Part shown: positions 24,111 through 32,841 of the stretch, piece after piece
Layout: each line of letters begins with the position of its first letter
How positions within the stretch are numbered: position 1 is the first letter of the stretch
The notes under the pieces: generated by a model
What the model was told of the DNA's origin: nothing
Seen by the model: the letters and a program-made list of their open reading frames with translations, nothing else
The model's database searches: none
Assembly: GCA_016888885.1 (NCBI GenBank)
Contig: CP069437.1
Location: 2,108,001 to 2,172,000 of the forward strand
Length of the DNA stretch: 64,000 nt
Reading direction: 5' to 3'
Source of the DNA: Faucicola sp902506215
GTDB lineage: Bacteria > Pseudomonadota > Gammaproteobacteria > Pseudomonadales > Moraxellaceae
Program-made: the position numbers and the translations under genes

Positions 24111-24139
24111 AAAAAGGAAACCGCTTGGGTTTCCTTTTT
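24111..24139 (-). terminator. intrinsic terminator of the repeat lipoprotein gene
   Basis: AAAAAGGAAACC (24111-24122) and GGTTTCCTTTTT (24128-24139), loop GCTTG; lies 20 bases beyond the stop codon of the minus-strand gene at 24159. Confidence 0.9.
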
Positions 24140-24158
24140 GTTCAGTTTAAAAAACTGA

Positions 24159-24494
24159 TTATTTTGCAGCAGATGCAGAAGCATCAGCAACATTTGCAGC
24201 AGCAGAAGCGGCAGCATCAGCAACTTGGTGAGCAGCGTCAGCAGTAGCAACTTGGTGAGCAGCGTCAGCAGCAGATGCAGTTTCTACTACAACAGTAGAA
24301 GCGTTAACAGTTGCAGCAGATGCAGTTACTGCTGGTGCAGAAGCTTCAACAGTGGTAGTCGTAGTTGATGAAGCAACTGTAGTTGAAGCAGTAGTAGATG
24401 CAGCAGCTGGTGCAGCTTCTTCTTTTTTGCTACATGCAGTCATAGCTAAAGATGCAGCAACTAAACTTGATACAGCGATTAATTTAATGTTCAT
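24159..24494 (-). CDS. small Ala/Val/Thr-rich lipoprotein with internal repeat
   Basis: I do not recognise a named family. ATG 24494 has AGGAG upstream and gives 111 residues: signal peptide MNIKLIAVSSLVAASLAMTAC with lipobox MTAC, a KKEE patch, then a low-complexity Ala/Ser/Thr/Val region and a nine-residue unit (DAAHQVA-type) encoded twice by a 27-bp DNA repeat. It lacks aromatic residues and any catalytic motif. The composition suggests a flexible envelope lipoprotein of the small structural kind. The gene has its own terminator and a hairpin in its 5' leader, both signs of a stable, abundant transcript. Confidence 0.8.
   Translation of the reverse strand: MNIKLIAVSSLVAASLAMTACSKKEEAAPAAASTTASTTVASSTTTTTVEASAPAVTASAATVNASTVVVETASAADAAHQVATADAAHQVADAAASAAANVADASASAAK
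24221..24274 (-). repeat. 27-bp tandem repeat inside the lipoprotein gene
   Basis: Units 24221-24247 and 24248-24274 differ at one base. Each encodes nine residues, keeping the frame. Confidence 0.85.
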
Positions 24495-25071
24495 TACGTG
24501 TTCTCCTAAAGAAAATAACCCCGTATTCACTCGACAATACTCTAAATAAAGCGTTTATTTAGAATTAAAGACACACGGGACATGAAACTGGTGATATTGT
24601 AGCTGAAACTTAGTCAAGATAAAATAACTTTCGTATAAAAAAATATAATAAATCTGATAAAAGGTTGTAACAAAATAACACCGTAATCACAAATACAACT
24701 TTTTGGACTTATTAATATCGTACGAAAAAAATATCTTCTTTTAGTTTTTCGCAGAAAATGACGTATTATACGCATAAAAATCTGGCAAGGATATCTTTAT
24801 TTTTGTAAATTTACAAAATTTTTTCTATTTCCCGTACTGTATTAAATAATACCTAAAAAATAATTTTTTTTTGGCAATAAATGGTTAATTTTAATCAGGT
24901 TTGGCAGATTTTAGATAGGTAATAATAAGTTACATTAGTGGTATATTGTTAGGGTTTATTGTCAAAAATCTGTATAAAACTACGATTTCACACAGTAATT
25001 TTTAGGCAAAATGCTACAATGCCAAAATAAGCATATTATAAAAGCAAGATAGTATTTAAGGAGGTATTGGT
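24495..25071. other. 576-base A/T-rich intergenic region with a leader hairpin
   Basis: No gene. TCTAAATAAA (24541-24550) and TTTATTTAGA (24554-24563) form a perfect 10-bp stem with loop GCG about 50 bases upstream of the lipoprotein start, probably in its mRNA leader. The rest is very A/T-rich and must hold the divergent promoters of the lipoprotein and peptidase genes; I could not assign them. Confidence 0.5.
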
Positions 25072-25956
25072 ATGAAGTGGGAAGATCGTGATGGTAGCTC
25101 GAATGTATTAGTCAGCGGCGGTAAAGCCGTGGGTGGCGGTATTGGTACTATTATCATTGGTTTGATTTTATGGCTGGTGTTTGGTATGAATCCTATGACT
25201 GCGATGCAAACAGGTTCTGCAATCACAGGTGGCAATAGTAGCGGTCAACAAACCCTTGACCAGCAAACGGCTGACCGCGACCAAAAATTTGTCTCAGTGG
25301 TGTTAAAAGACACGGAAGAAGTGTGGGGTCAGATTTTTAGTGAAAACAATATGCAATACCAACAGCCTAAATTAGTGTTATTTAATGGTATGGTACGTTC
25401 GGGTTGTGGTAATGCGTCTTCAGCGACAGGGCCTTTTTACTGTCCTGCTGACCAACGCATCTATCTTGATACCAGTTTTTTCCAAGAAATGCGCCAAAAA
25501 TTGGGTATCACAGGTGACCAAAATGGCTCAGGTGATGCACAAAACCAAGGTAAAGCAGGTGACTTTGCACAGGCTTATGTCATTGCTCACGAGGTGGGTC
25601 ACCATGTACAAAATCAGTTAGGTATTAGCCAAAAAGTAGATGAAGCCAGTCGCCGTGCCACGCAAGCGCAAGCCAACAATTTATCAGTGCGTCAAGAACT
25701 ACAAGCAGACTGTTTTGCCGGTGTTTGGGCAAACCGTAACCAACAGCGTGTTCAATTCTTGGAGCAAGGCGATATTGAAGAAGCGATTAATGCGGCGGAG
25801 CAAATCGGTGATGACCGTTTGGCCCAAGCCAGTGGCCGAGCAGCGGTGCCTGATAGTTTCACCCATGGCACCAGTCAACAACGTATGACATGGTTTTCAC
25901 GCGGTCTAAAATCGGGTGATATTAACCAATGCGATACTTTTAGTGGTGCAATTTAA
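25072..25956 (+). CDS. neutral zinc metallopeptidase, YpfJ family
   Basis: 294 residues. N-terminal MKWEDRDGSSNV motif is the family hallmark, followed by one membrane segment (about 21-38). The zinc site is HEVGHH (173-178), with a second glutamate in ELQADCFAGVWAN near 210. A CxC-type cysteine pair (C112, C124) may form a disulfide in the extracytoplasmic domain. Very strong AAGGAGG site. Substrate unknown for the family. Own terminator at 26006-26034. Confidence 0.9.
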   Translation: MKWEDRDGSSNVLVSGGKAVGGGIGTIIIGLILWLVFGMNPMTAMQTGSAITGGNSSGQQTLDQQTADRDQKFVSVVLKDTEEVWGQIFSENNMQYQQPKLVLFNGMVRSGCGNASSATGPFYCPADQRIYLDTSFFQEMRQKLGITGDQNGSGDAQNQGKAGDFAQAYVIAHEVGHHVQNQLGISQKVDEASRRATQAQANNLSVRQELQADCFAGVWANRNQQRVQFLEQGDIEEAINAAEQIGDDRLAQASGRAAVPDSFTHGTSQQRMTWFSRGLKSGDINQCDTFSGAI

Positions 25957-26005
25957 GTAGCGGTGTGATTTAAGCGCAAAGGATGCCAATAAAAAAGACG
26001 CCAAC

Positions 26006-26034
26006 AAAAAGCTCAACACCAGGTTGAGCTTTTT
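26006..26034. terminator. terminator between the zinc peptidase and rho
   Basis: AAAAAGCTCAAC (26006-26017) and GTTGAGCTTTTT (26023-26034), loop ACCAG. It serves the plus-strand peptidase and can also act on rho from the other side. Confidence 0.9.
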
Positions 26035-26079
26035 TATTTTTATAAGTCAGCTAATTAATACGATTAAGCGGTAACACGA

Positions 26080-27348
26080 TTAAGATTTATCTTTACGCGT
26101 CATTTGCTCAAAGAATTCATCATTGGTTTTTGAGTCTTTAAGTTTTTCTAGCAAAAACTCAGTGGCTTGTAGTTCATCCATGGGGTGTAGCAGTTTGCGC
26201 AGAATCCATACTTTGCGTAGCATTGCTTCATCCATCAAACGCTCTTCACGGCGAGTGCCCGATTTTTTGATATTGATGGCAGGGAATACCCGTTTTTCGG
26301 CAATGTCACGCTCAAGGGTAATTTCTTGGTTACCTGTCCCCTTAAACTCCTCATAAATCACCTTATCCATGGTGCTGCCTGTGTCGATAAGCGCAGTAGA
26401 AATAATGGTCAAGCTACCGCCTTCTTCAATGTTGCGTGCAGCGCCAAAAAAGCGTTTTGGGCGTTCTAAAGCATTGGCATCAACACCACCCGTTAGTACT
26501 TTGCCAGATGAAGGCAAAACCGTATTATAGGCGCGGGCTAGACGCGTAATGGAGTCAAGTAAAATCACCACGTCTTGTTTGTGCTCGACTAATCGTTTGG
26601 CTTTTTCAATCACCATTTCGGCAACTTGTACGTGACGGGCTGGCGGCTCATCAAAGGTCGATGCGACCACTTCACCACGCACCGTGCGCTGCATTTCGGT
26701 CACTTCTTCAGGACGCTCGTCAATGAGCAGCACGATGAGATAACATTCTGGGTTGTTTTTGGTGATGGATTGCGCGATGGATTGTAGCAATACGGTTTTA
26801 CCCGCTTTTGGTGGCGCGACGATAATCGAGCGTTGACCTTTACCAATCGGGGCAATCAAGTCAATGATACGACCCGTTAAGTCTTCTGTGGTACCGTTGC
26901 CGAGTTCTAAGCGAAGCTGCTGGGTGGGGAAAAGTGGGGTTAAGTTTTCAAAAATCAGTTTGTGGCGAGAGCGATCTGGGGTGTCAAAGTTGATTTCGTT
27001 GACTTTTAATAGGGCAAAATAACGCTCAGAATCCTTGGGTGGGCGAATCGTACCAGCGATGGAGTCACCCGTCTTGAGATTGAAACGACGAATTTGGCTC
27101 GGACTCACATAGATATCATCGGGACCTGCTAGATAAGAGCCTTCCGACGATCGTAAAAAACCAAAGCCATCGGGCAAAATCTCAAGCACGCCATCTCCAT
27201 AGATAGCTTCACCGTTTCGGGCATGGGTTTTTAAAATGGCAAAAATGATATCTTGTTTGCGACTACGGGCCATGTTTTCTAGACCCATTTGCTCGCTAAT
27301 CAACAACAATTCAGCAACCGATTTTTTTTTGAGTTCAGTCAAATTCAT
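26080..27348 (-). CDS. rho: transcription termination factor Rho
   Basis: Hexameric RNA-dependent ATPase that ends transcription. 422 residues: N-terminal helical and cold-shock-like RNA-binding domain (GVLEILPDGFGFLRS near 54-68), Walker A VAPPKAGKT near 178-186, Walker B VILLDSITRLARAYN, and the Q/R loops. Length and order are standard. The 400-base gap upstream may contain a leader used for autoregulation; trxA lies upstream on the same strand as in E. coli. Confidence 0.98.
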   Translation of the reverse strand: MNLTELKKKSVAELLLISEQMGLENMARSRKQDIIFAILKTHARNGEAIYGDGVLEILPDGFGFLRSSEGSYLAGPDDIYVSPSQIRRFNLKTGDSIAGTIRPPKDSERYFALLKVNEINFDTPDRSRHKLIFENLTPLFPTQQLRLELGNGTTEDLTGRIIDLIAPIGKGQRSIIVAPPKAGKTVLLQSIAQSITKNNPECYLIVLLIDERPEEVTEMQRTVRGEVVASTFDEPPARHVQVAEMVIEKAKRLVEHKQDVVILLDSITRLARAYNTVLPSSGKVLTGGVDANALERPKRFFGAARNIEEGGSLTIISTALIDTGSTMDKVIYEEFKGTGNQEITLERDIAEKRVFPAINIKKSGTRREERLMDEAMLRKVWILRKLLHPMDELQATEFLLEKLKDSKTNDEFFEQMTRKDKS

Positions 27349-27748
27349 AGGTAAATCATCAATAACTAATTTTGAACCACCTCAAAACGTGAGTCGAGTA
27401 AAGGCGCTACATCGTTTTAAGACAGTAGGGGTGAAGAGAATATAAAGAGAAAAACTAGAAACGTTTGAAATGATTAACTAAGCGTTGCAAACAGACAATA
27501 CCAACTAAACCAAATAATAGTAAATGCCTGCTAACGTGACGTTAAGCATATCGATAAGATAGTTATTTTGTGAAACACACTATACGACTTGACATATTCA
27601 TTTGTCAATGTATCGACATAAAAAACCGCGATTTTTTTACTCACAAGTATCAAAATCGCGGCGAATATCATTGGCAACTATCAACAAAGACACCGTTACC
27701 AATGTAACAATTCAATTTAACCTATGCTAGTGATTGTTACCCTAGCGA
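27349..27748 (-). other. 400-base gap between trxA and rho
   Basis: No gene. It contains the trxA terminator at 27626-27661 and an A/T-rich rho leader region with a small inverted repeat TTTTGA/TCAAAA near 27381-27398. rho therefore has its own promoter; I could not place it confidently. Confidence 0.5.
27621..27661 (-). terminator. intrinsic terminator of trxA
   Basis: In the gene sense, CCGCGATTTT (27661-27652) pairs with AAAATCGCGG (27635-27626) and TTTTTT follows. The loop is 16 bases. Confidence 0.8.
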
Positions 27749-28072
27749 TTATAGGTGTTTGTTGATAAGGGCAGCTAATTGGGCTTTTGGTTGCATACCC
27801 ATAGTGGCATCCACTTTTTCACCGTTTTTAAACACAAATAAGGTAGGGATACTACGGATACCATATTGTGCGGCTAGGTTTGGATTTTGGTCAACGTCGA
27901 TTTTAACGATTCGCGCTTTACCCTCATATTCCGAAGAAAGCTCGTCTAATACGGGGGCGATGGCTTTACATGGACCACACCAAGCTGCCCAAAAATCGAC
28001 CAATACTGGGGTATCTGATTGTAGTACTGCTTTTTCAAACGTACCTTCATCGGCATGAATAACTGAAGACAT
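27749..28072 (-). CDS. trxA: thioredoxin 1
   Basis: 107-residue thioredoxin, cytoplasmic disulfide reductase. Active site WCGPCK at residues 31-36, cis-proline in SIPTLFVFKNG. Length and sequence are standard for TrxA. The gene has its own terminator. An inverted repeat GTTTGGAT (28109-28116) / ATCCAAAC (28132-28139) lies 40-70 bases upstream of the start codon and may be an operator or leader hairpin. Confidence 0.97.
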   Translation of the reverse strand: MSSVIHADEGTFEKAVLQSDTPVLVDFWAAWCGPCKAIAPVLDELSSEYEGKARIVKIDVDQNPNLAAQYGIRSIPTLFVFKNGEKVDATMGMQPKAQLAALINKHL

Positions 28073-28566
28073 AGTAACTCCTACGTGTTGATGTTGTTAA
28101 CTGTTAGGGTTTGGATCATACTTAACTGATAATCCAAACACTTGTTCTTGCCCAGTGCTTGTTTTTGCCTAATAAAAAAATCTTACTATTGGATACAATC
28201 AAACAGTGATAGAAACAATGATAGGATAATGAAATCTATTAAACAGACACCCAACGGCAAATTACTTTATAGTGATTATCATGATAGGGTCATCTTAGCA
28301 TAACACAACCCCAAAACAGGGTATGGCTATGGTTAATTGTTTTGATAGTTATGATAAGAAACATTAATGACATCTAGCTAATCGTATCTAAATAATTGTA
28401 ACGATAGAAGTTTTTAGAAAATATTACAGTCAATTCTTTTTACCGATGGACAGGCATGGGGGGAGGCAAAAGTTGCAGTTGCAATAAAATGGCTTTTACT
28501 CAGGGGTGAAAATGCGTAAAATGGTGTCTAATCGAATTATTGACTTTAACCGACACTAAGTGAAAT
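28073..28566. other. 494-base divergent region between trxA and ppx
   Basis: No supported gene. It holds the trxA-side inverted repeat at 28109-28139 and must contain both promoters. A 24-codon frame at 28229-28303 has only a close, weak ribosome-binding site and was not called. Confidence 0.5.
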
Positions 28567-30090
28567 ATGCCTGACTTACTTGCTAACAACGAACTTATGG
28601 CCGCCATTGATATTGGCTCAAATAGCTTTCATCTTGCCATCGCGCGGTTAGACCATGGGGAAGTACGCAAATTAGCATCAATGTCAGAAAAAGTGCAGCT
28701 TGCCGCTGGACTTGATGAAAACAACTATTTGTCGCTTGAGGCACAAAAACGCGGGCTGGACTGTCTGACCCGTTTTGTCGGACGACTAGACGCTGTTTCA
28801 CCGCAGCGGTTACGGATTGTGGCGACCAATGCGCTGCGCCAAGCCAAAAATGCGGATGAATTTATTCGACAAGCCAATTTAATTTTACCCAAACCCTTGG
28901 AAGTCATTGCGGGGCGAGAAGAAGCCCGTCTAATTTATTTGGGAGTTTCTCATACCAATGCCAGTACCGATAAACGCTTGGTGATTGATATTGGGGGTGG
29001 TTCAACGGAGTTTATTATTGGCAAAGGCTTTGACCCGATTTTGACTGAAAGCCTGCAGATGGGCTGTGTTGCCTTTACCAAATCTTATTTTACTGATGGC
29101 GCTATCACCGAAAAAGCGTTTGAAAAAGCGATTGCTGCGGCGAGAAAAGAAGTGCTGGGTATTAGCCGTTTGTACCAAAAAACAGGTTGGGACAGTGTCA
29201 CGGGCTCAAGTGGCACGATTAAAGCGGTCAATCAAATTTTGGTGCAACTTGGACTTGCCGATGAAAATGCTCGGGTGACCTACAGCGGTGTCAAAGAAAT
29301 CCAAAAATTACTGATTAAAGCAAAACATATCGACAATATTGATTTTGCCGATATTAAAGACACCCGTAAAGCAGTGTTGCCGGCTGGTGTCGCGGTGCTG
29401 CTCGCAGCGATGAATGTTTTGGGCATTGATACCATCTCTTATTCAGATGGTGCGCTGCGTGAAGGCGTCATGTACGACATGCTCGGGCGTTTTGCCAGTG
29501 AAGATGTGCGCGATCGCAGTGTACAAGCCTTGATGACGCGTTATTCAGTTGATAGAAAACAAGCAAAACGTATGGTACGTACCGCGCAGCAGCTGTTTGA
29601 CCAAGTGAAAAATCGTTTGGGGCTTGATGAAGAAGACGCGGATTTACTTCGCCGTGGTGCCTATCTGTATGAAATTGGTCTTGCCATCAGCCATAGTAGC
29701 TATCACAGGCACAGTGCCTATTTGCTAGAAAATTCGGATATTGACGGGTTTTCACAAGTCGATAAAACCCGCTTGTCGCAGCTCGTAATGCACCATCGCC
29801 GTAAATTAAAACCTGATAGTTTGGATGAAGTCAAAATGGTGGGCGGTGACAATCTGGTGTATTTAACTTTGATTTTACGCCTAGCGGTACTGGTGCATCG
29901 TAGCCGTAGCAAACATGATACGCTACCGATTCAGCTAGCGGCTAAAGATAACCATACTTGGGAAGTTTCGGTAAATTTAGCGGATGATAACGCAAGTCTT
30001 GTGCTGTCAGATTTGCAAGATGAAATTGATATTTGGCAAAAGTGGGGCATGAGCTTATCCATTACCACTTATGAGCCAACTATTGGGTAA
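28567..30090 (+). CDS. ppx: exopolyphosphatase
   Basis: Ppx/GppA family enzyme that releases phosphate from polyphosphate ends. 507 residues: actin-like fold with phosphate-binding motif AAIDIGSNSFHLAIARL (12-28), second loop VIDIGGGSTEFIIG near 139-152, and SYSDGALREGVMYDM near 297. The long C-terminal HD-type half with SHSSYHRHSAYLLEN favours Ppx over GppA. Followed by accA after 103 bases. Confidence 0.92.
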   Translation: MPDLLANNELMAAIDIGSNSFHLAIARLDHGEVRKLASMSEKVQLAAGLDENNYLSLEAQKRGLDCLTRFVGRLDAVSPQRLRIVATNALRQAKNADEFIRQANLILPKPLEVIAGREEARLIYLGVSHTNASTDKRLVIDIGGGSTEFIIGKGFDPILTESLQMGCVAFTKSYFTDGAITEKAFEKAIAAARKEVLGISRLYQKTGWDSVTGSSGTIKAVNQILVQLGLADENARVTYSGVKEIQKLLIKAKHIDNIDFADIKDTRKAVLPAGVAVLLAAMNVLGIDTISYSDGALREGVMYDMLGRFASEDVRDRSVQALMTRYSVDRKQAKRMVRTAQQLFDQVKNRLGLDEEDADLLRRGAYLYEIGLAISHSSYHRHSAYLLENSDIDGFSQVDKTRLSQLVMHHRRKLKPDSLDEVKMVGGDNLVYLTLILRLAVLVHRSRSKHDTLPIQLAAKDNHTWEVSVNLADDNASLVLSDLQDEIDIWQKWGMSLSITTYEPTIG

Positions 30091-30193
30091 GCAAATGGCT
30101 CAGTAAATAGCCAGACAAAATGTTAAATAAAGACAGGTCTGTCATACGATATTGAGATGACAACAGTTGCAGTAAAACAAGGGAATAACGACA

Positions 30194-31003
30194 ATGAGTG
30201 TTTGGGAAAAAGTACAGCTTGCACGTCATGCAAAACGACCATTATTTTTGGATTATGCCAACCAGCTGTTTACGGAATTTGATGTGCTGCAAGGGGATCG
30301 CGCGTATGCCGATGACAAAGCGATTTTGGGCGGGATGGCGATGTTTAACGACCAGCCTGTCATGCTGATTGGGCAACATCGCGGTCGCAGCACCCGTGAG
30401 CGTATTGAATACAATTTTGGTATGGCAAACCCAGAAGGCTACCGCAAAGTAGTTAGACTGGTGCAAATGGCAGAACGGTTTAAATTGCCGGTGTTGACCT
30501 TTATTGATACCCAAGGCGCATATCCTGGCGTGGGTGCAGAAGAGCGTGGTCAAGCGCAAGCGATTGCCCAAAGTATTGCGGTATTTTCATCATTGAATGT
30601 GCCTGTGATTGCCACGGTAATCGGTGAAGGGGGTTCAGGCGGTGCACTGGCGATTGGCGTCGCTGACCGTATTAATATGCTAGAAAACAGCATTTATTCG
30701 GTGATTTCGCCAGAAGGTTGTGCATCGATTTTGTGGAAAACGGCTGAAAAAGCGCCCCAAGCCAGTGAGGCGTTGAAACTCAGTGCAGCAAATTTAAAAT
30801 CACTTGGCTTAATTGATGAAGTCATCGGGGAAGGCGAGGGCGCGCATATTAACAGTGATGTGGCTATGACCAACCTTAAAGCCACGCTGGAGCAACAGTT
30901 AGCGTTGCTTATAAAGCTTGATGAGCAAACGCGTCTGCAACAACGCTATGAAAAACTGATGAGCTTTAATTCTACGGTGTCATTACCAAAAGCCTCTGCT
31001 TAA
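30194..31003 (+). CDS. accA: acetyl-CoA carboxylase carboxyltransferase subunit alpha
   Basis: With AccD it transfers CO2 from biotin to acetyl-CoA, making malonyl-CoA for FabD. Conserved blocks: GDRAYADDKAI, FIDTQGAYPGVGAEERGQ, GEGGSGGALAIGVAD, SPEGCASILWK. The protein is 269 residues; the enteric form has about 319, and the missing part is the helical N-terminus. The short form is, from memory, normal in Acinetobacter, so this is a lineage trait and no truncation. AAGGGA precedes the ATG. tilS follows after 24 bases. Confidence 0.96.
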   Translation: MSVWEKVQLARHAKRPLFLDYANQLFTEFDVLQGDRAYADDKAILGGMAMFNDQPVMLIGQHRGRSTRERIEYNFGMANPEGYRKVVRLVQMAERFKLPVLTFIDTQGAYPGVGAEERGQAQAIAQSIAVFSSLNVPVIATVIGEGGSGGALAIGVADRINMLENSIYSVISPEGCASILWKTAEKAPQASEALKLSAANLKSLGLIDEVIGEGEGAHINSDVAMTNLKATLEQQLALLIKLDEQTRLQQRYEKLMSFNSTVSLPKASA

Positions 31004-31027
31004 TTGTCAGTGATTTAACCTATTTTA

Positions 31028-32632
31028 ATGACCCATGGGCGTTTATTGAGGCGCCCATTATTTTATCCCATTTGTTTTATCCCACTGTTTTTCTCTTGCC
31101 GCATGAGCTTGAGCACTATGTCGTCTATCCCTATGTCATCTGTCCTTATGCCACCTGTCCCCATGTCACCTGTTATTGAAGCGACTCAGCAAAGTTATCA
31201 AACCCATATCAACCCGCACCCCAAGGCTACCACTAAAATTTTTATTGCGTGCAGTGGCGGGCGAGACTCGATGGCATTATTGTTCGCCTGTCAGCAGCTA
31301 CAACTACCGATTCATGTCATTCATATCAATCATAAATTGCAAAAAATCAGTGATGACTGGCAACAACTGGTAGAAGGCTATTGCCACAATCACCACATTG
31401 ACTATGACAGCGTTTGTATCGATTGGCAATCGCAGCAAATTTATGCCGCCGATAGCACAATTAACCATGAACAACAAGTCAATGAACAACAAGGCAGTAC
31501 ACAGGAAGTCAATGAACAACAAGCTAGAACCGCCCGCTATCATGCCATCATACAGATTGCAGGCGAAAATGCCATTGTTGCCTTAGCGCATCACGCCAAT
31601 GATCAGGTGGAGACCTTGTTGATGAACCTATGCCAAGGGACAGGGTTGGCGGGGCTGACAGGCATGACGGCGTTTGGGGTGCAGCACGAATTTGGCACAC
31701 CCATTTGGTTATGGCGTCCGTTGCTCGGGATAACGCGTGATGAGATTAGCGACTTTGTAGCAGCGCAACATATCCCTCATGTCGATGATCCTACCAATTT
31801 TGGCGTAGCTAATCAGCGCGCTTTTTTACGTAATCAGATTTTGCCACTCCTTGATGAGCGCTTCCATAAGCTAGTGCAAAATATCACCCGCACTCAGCAA
31901 AACCTAACCGAAGCGCAGCGTATAGTCGAAGAGCAATATCAACAAGATTTGGCGCTATGCCAGTGGTCAAATGGCTGGACAAGTCATCAGCAATGTTTGC
32001 ATATCCTTAATCTAAAATCACTGAGCCAAGCAAGACGCTTTAACCTATTGCATCATTGGGTCAAAGGCTCACAAAAATTTGCCCCAACTCGGCAATTGAT
32101 TGTACAAATTGAGCAGTTACTACAATCAGCGCAAACAGACCAGCAAGCCATTTTGCAGTGGCAGGGGATTGAAATTAGAAAATACCGCGATACGTTATAC
32201 CGCCTTGATGCCGATTATGTGAAGGCGATTCATGGCAAGTCAGATAACAGGGTATTAGCCAATTTAGCTGCCGATGTGAGGCTATCTGAGGAATTATCTG
32301 TGGGGCTGTCTCTAGAATTGGCGCTTGCTAGCAGAGCCGTATTGCCAAATGAGTCTTTTCAATTATTGTCACAATCGTTTCACCAATCGTTTAAAAAACT
32401 GTGCCAACGATTTGATATTCCTAGCTGGGAGCGACAATTTGCTAAAGTGGTCATCATGAATGACGACGAAGAAAAGGTGCTCACGGCATCTCAAACACCA
32501 AAACGGCTTGCTTTATTATTGCCAAATATCAGTGTTTGGCTAGCAGATGCCAGTGAGCTGAATTTGGCTACCCAAGCGGCTTGTCCGTGGCAATTGGTTT
32601 GGACAGACAGTCTTGAGAGTAAATTTCATTGA
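31028..32632 (+). CDS. tilS: tRNA(Ile)-lysidine synthase
   Basis: Adds lysine to C34 of tRNA-Ile(CAU), allowing AUA decoding; ATP-dependent. PP-loop motif ACSGGRDSMAL near residue 75 and HHANDQVETLLMNLCQGTGLAGLTGM are clear. The length of 534 is above the usual 430-470: the N-terminus carries four 15-bp repeats encoding MSS(I/V)P-like units, and a Gln-rich insertion with two 18-bp repeats precedes the conserved ARYHAI segment. Start uncertain: ATG 31028 has no ribosome-binding site, and ATGs at 31103, 31118, 31133 and 31148 are in frame. Probably co-transcribed with accA. Confidence 0.93.
   Translation: MTHGRLLRRPLFYPICFIPLFFSCRMSLSTMSSIPMSSVLMPPVPMSPVIEATQQSYQTHINPHPKATTKIFIACSGGRDSMALLFACQQLQLPIHVIHINHKLQKISDDWQQLVEGYCHNHHIDYDSVCIDWQSQQIYAADSTINHEQQVNEQQGSTQEVNEQQARTARYHAIIQIAGENAIVALAHHANDQVETLLMNLCQGTGLAGLTGMTAFGVQHEFGTPIWLWRPLLGITRDEISDFVAAQHIPHVDDPTNFGVANQRAFLRNQILPLLDERFHKLVQNITRTQQNLTEAQRIVEEQYQQDLALCQWSNGWTSHQQCLHILNLKSLSQARRFNLLHHWVKGSQKFAPTRQLIVQIEQLLQSAQTDQQAILQWQGIEIRKYRDTLYRLDADYVKAIHGKSDNRVLANLAADVRLSEELSVGLSLELALASRAVLPNESFQLLSQSFHQSFKKLCQRFDIPSWERQFAKVVIMNDDEEKVLTASQTPKRLALLLPNISVWLADASELNLATQAACPWQLVWTDSLESKFH
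31118..31177 (+). repeat. four 15-bp tandem units at the tilS N-terminus
   Basis: Units begin at 31118, 31133, 31148 and 31163, each starting ATG with consensus ATGTCATCTGTCCCT. All are in frame, so each unit also supplies a potential start codon. Confidence 0.85.
31476..31523 (+). repeat. two exact 18-bp direct repeats inside tilS
   Basis: Identical 18-base copies at 31476-31493 and 31506-31523, 12 bases apart, encoding two VNEQQ units in a Gln-rich insertion. Confidence 0.85.
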
Positions 32633-32637
32633 TTTAA

Positions 32638-32675
32638 GACTGTCATGGACTGAGACTGTCATGGACTTAGACTAT
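32638..32675 (+). repeat. 16-bp tandem repeat after tilS
   Basis: GACTGTCATGGACT(G/T)A occurs at 32638-32653 and 32654-32669, with a third partial copy. Confidence 0.75.
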
Positions 32676-32841
32676 CAAACCACTAATAATCCCTTGAATT
32701 TGCGCCATATATACCAATTTACGCTGTAAATTTGTCATCAAAATTTGCCGTAGGTATGGTAGACTTATTTGCGAATAATAGCGAGGGCGAACCCTTTAAC
32801 TGCTTTCGTGACCCCACAAAAAATGATTACAAAGGACATCT

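Noticed and set aside
28229..28303. 24-codon frame starting ATGAAATCTATT upstream of ppx
   Set aside because: AGGA lies too close to the ATG and nothing else supports translation.
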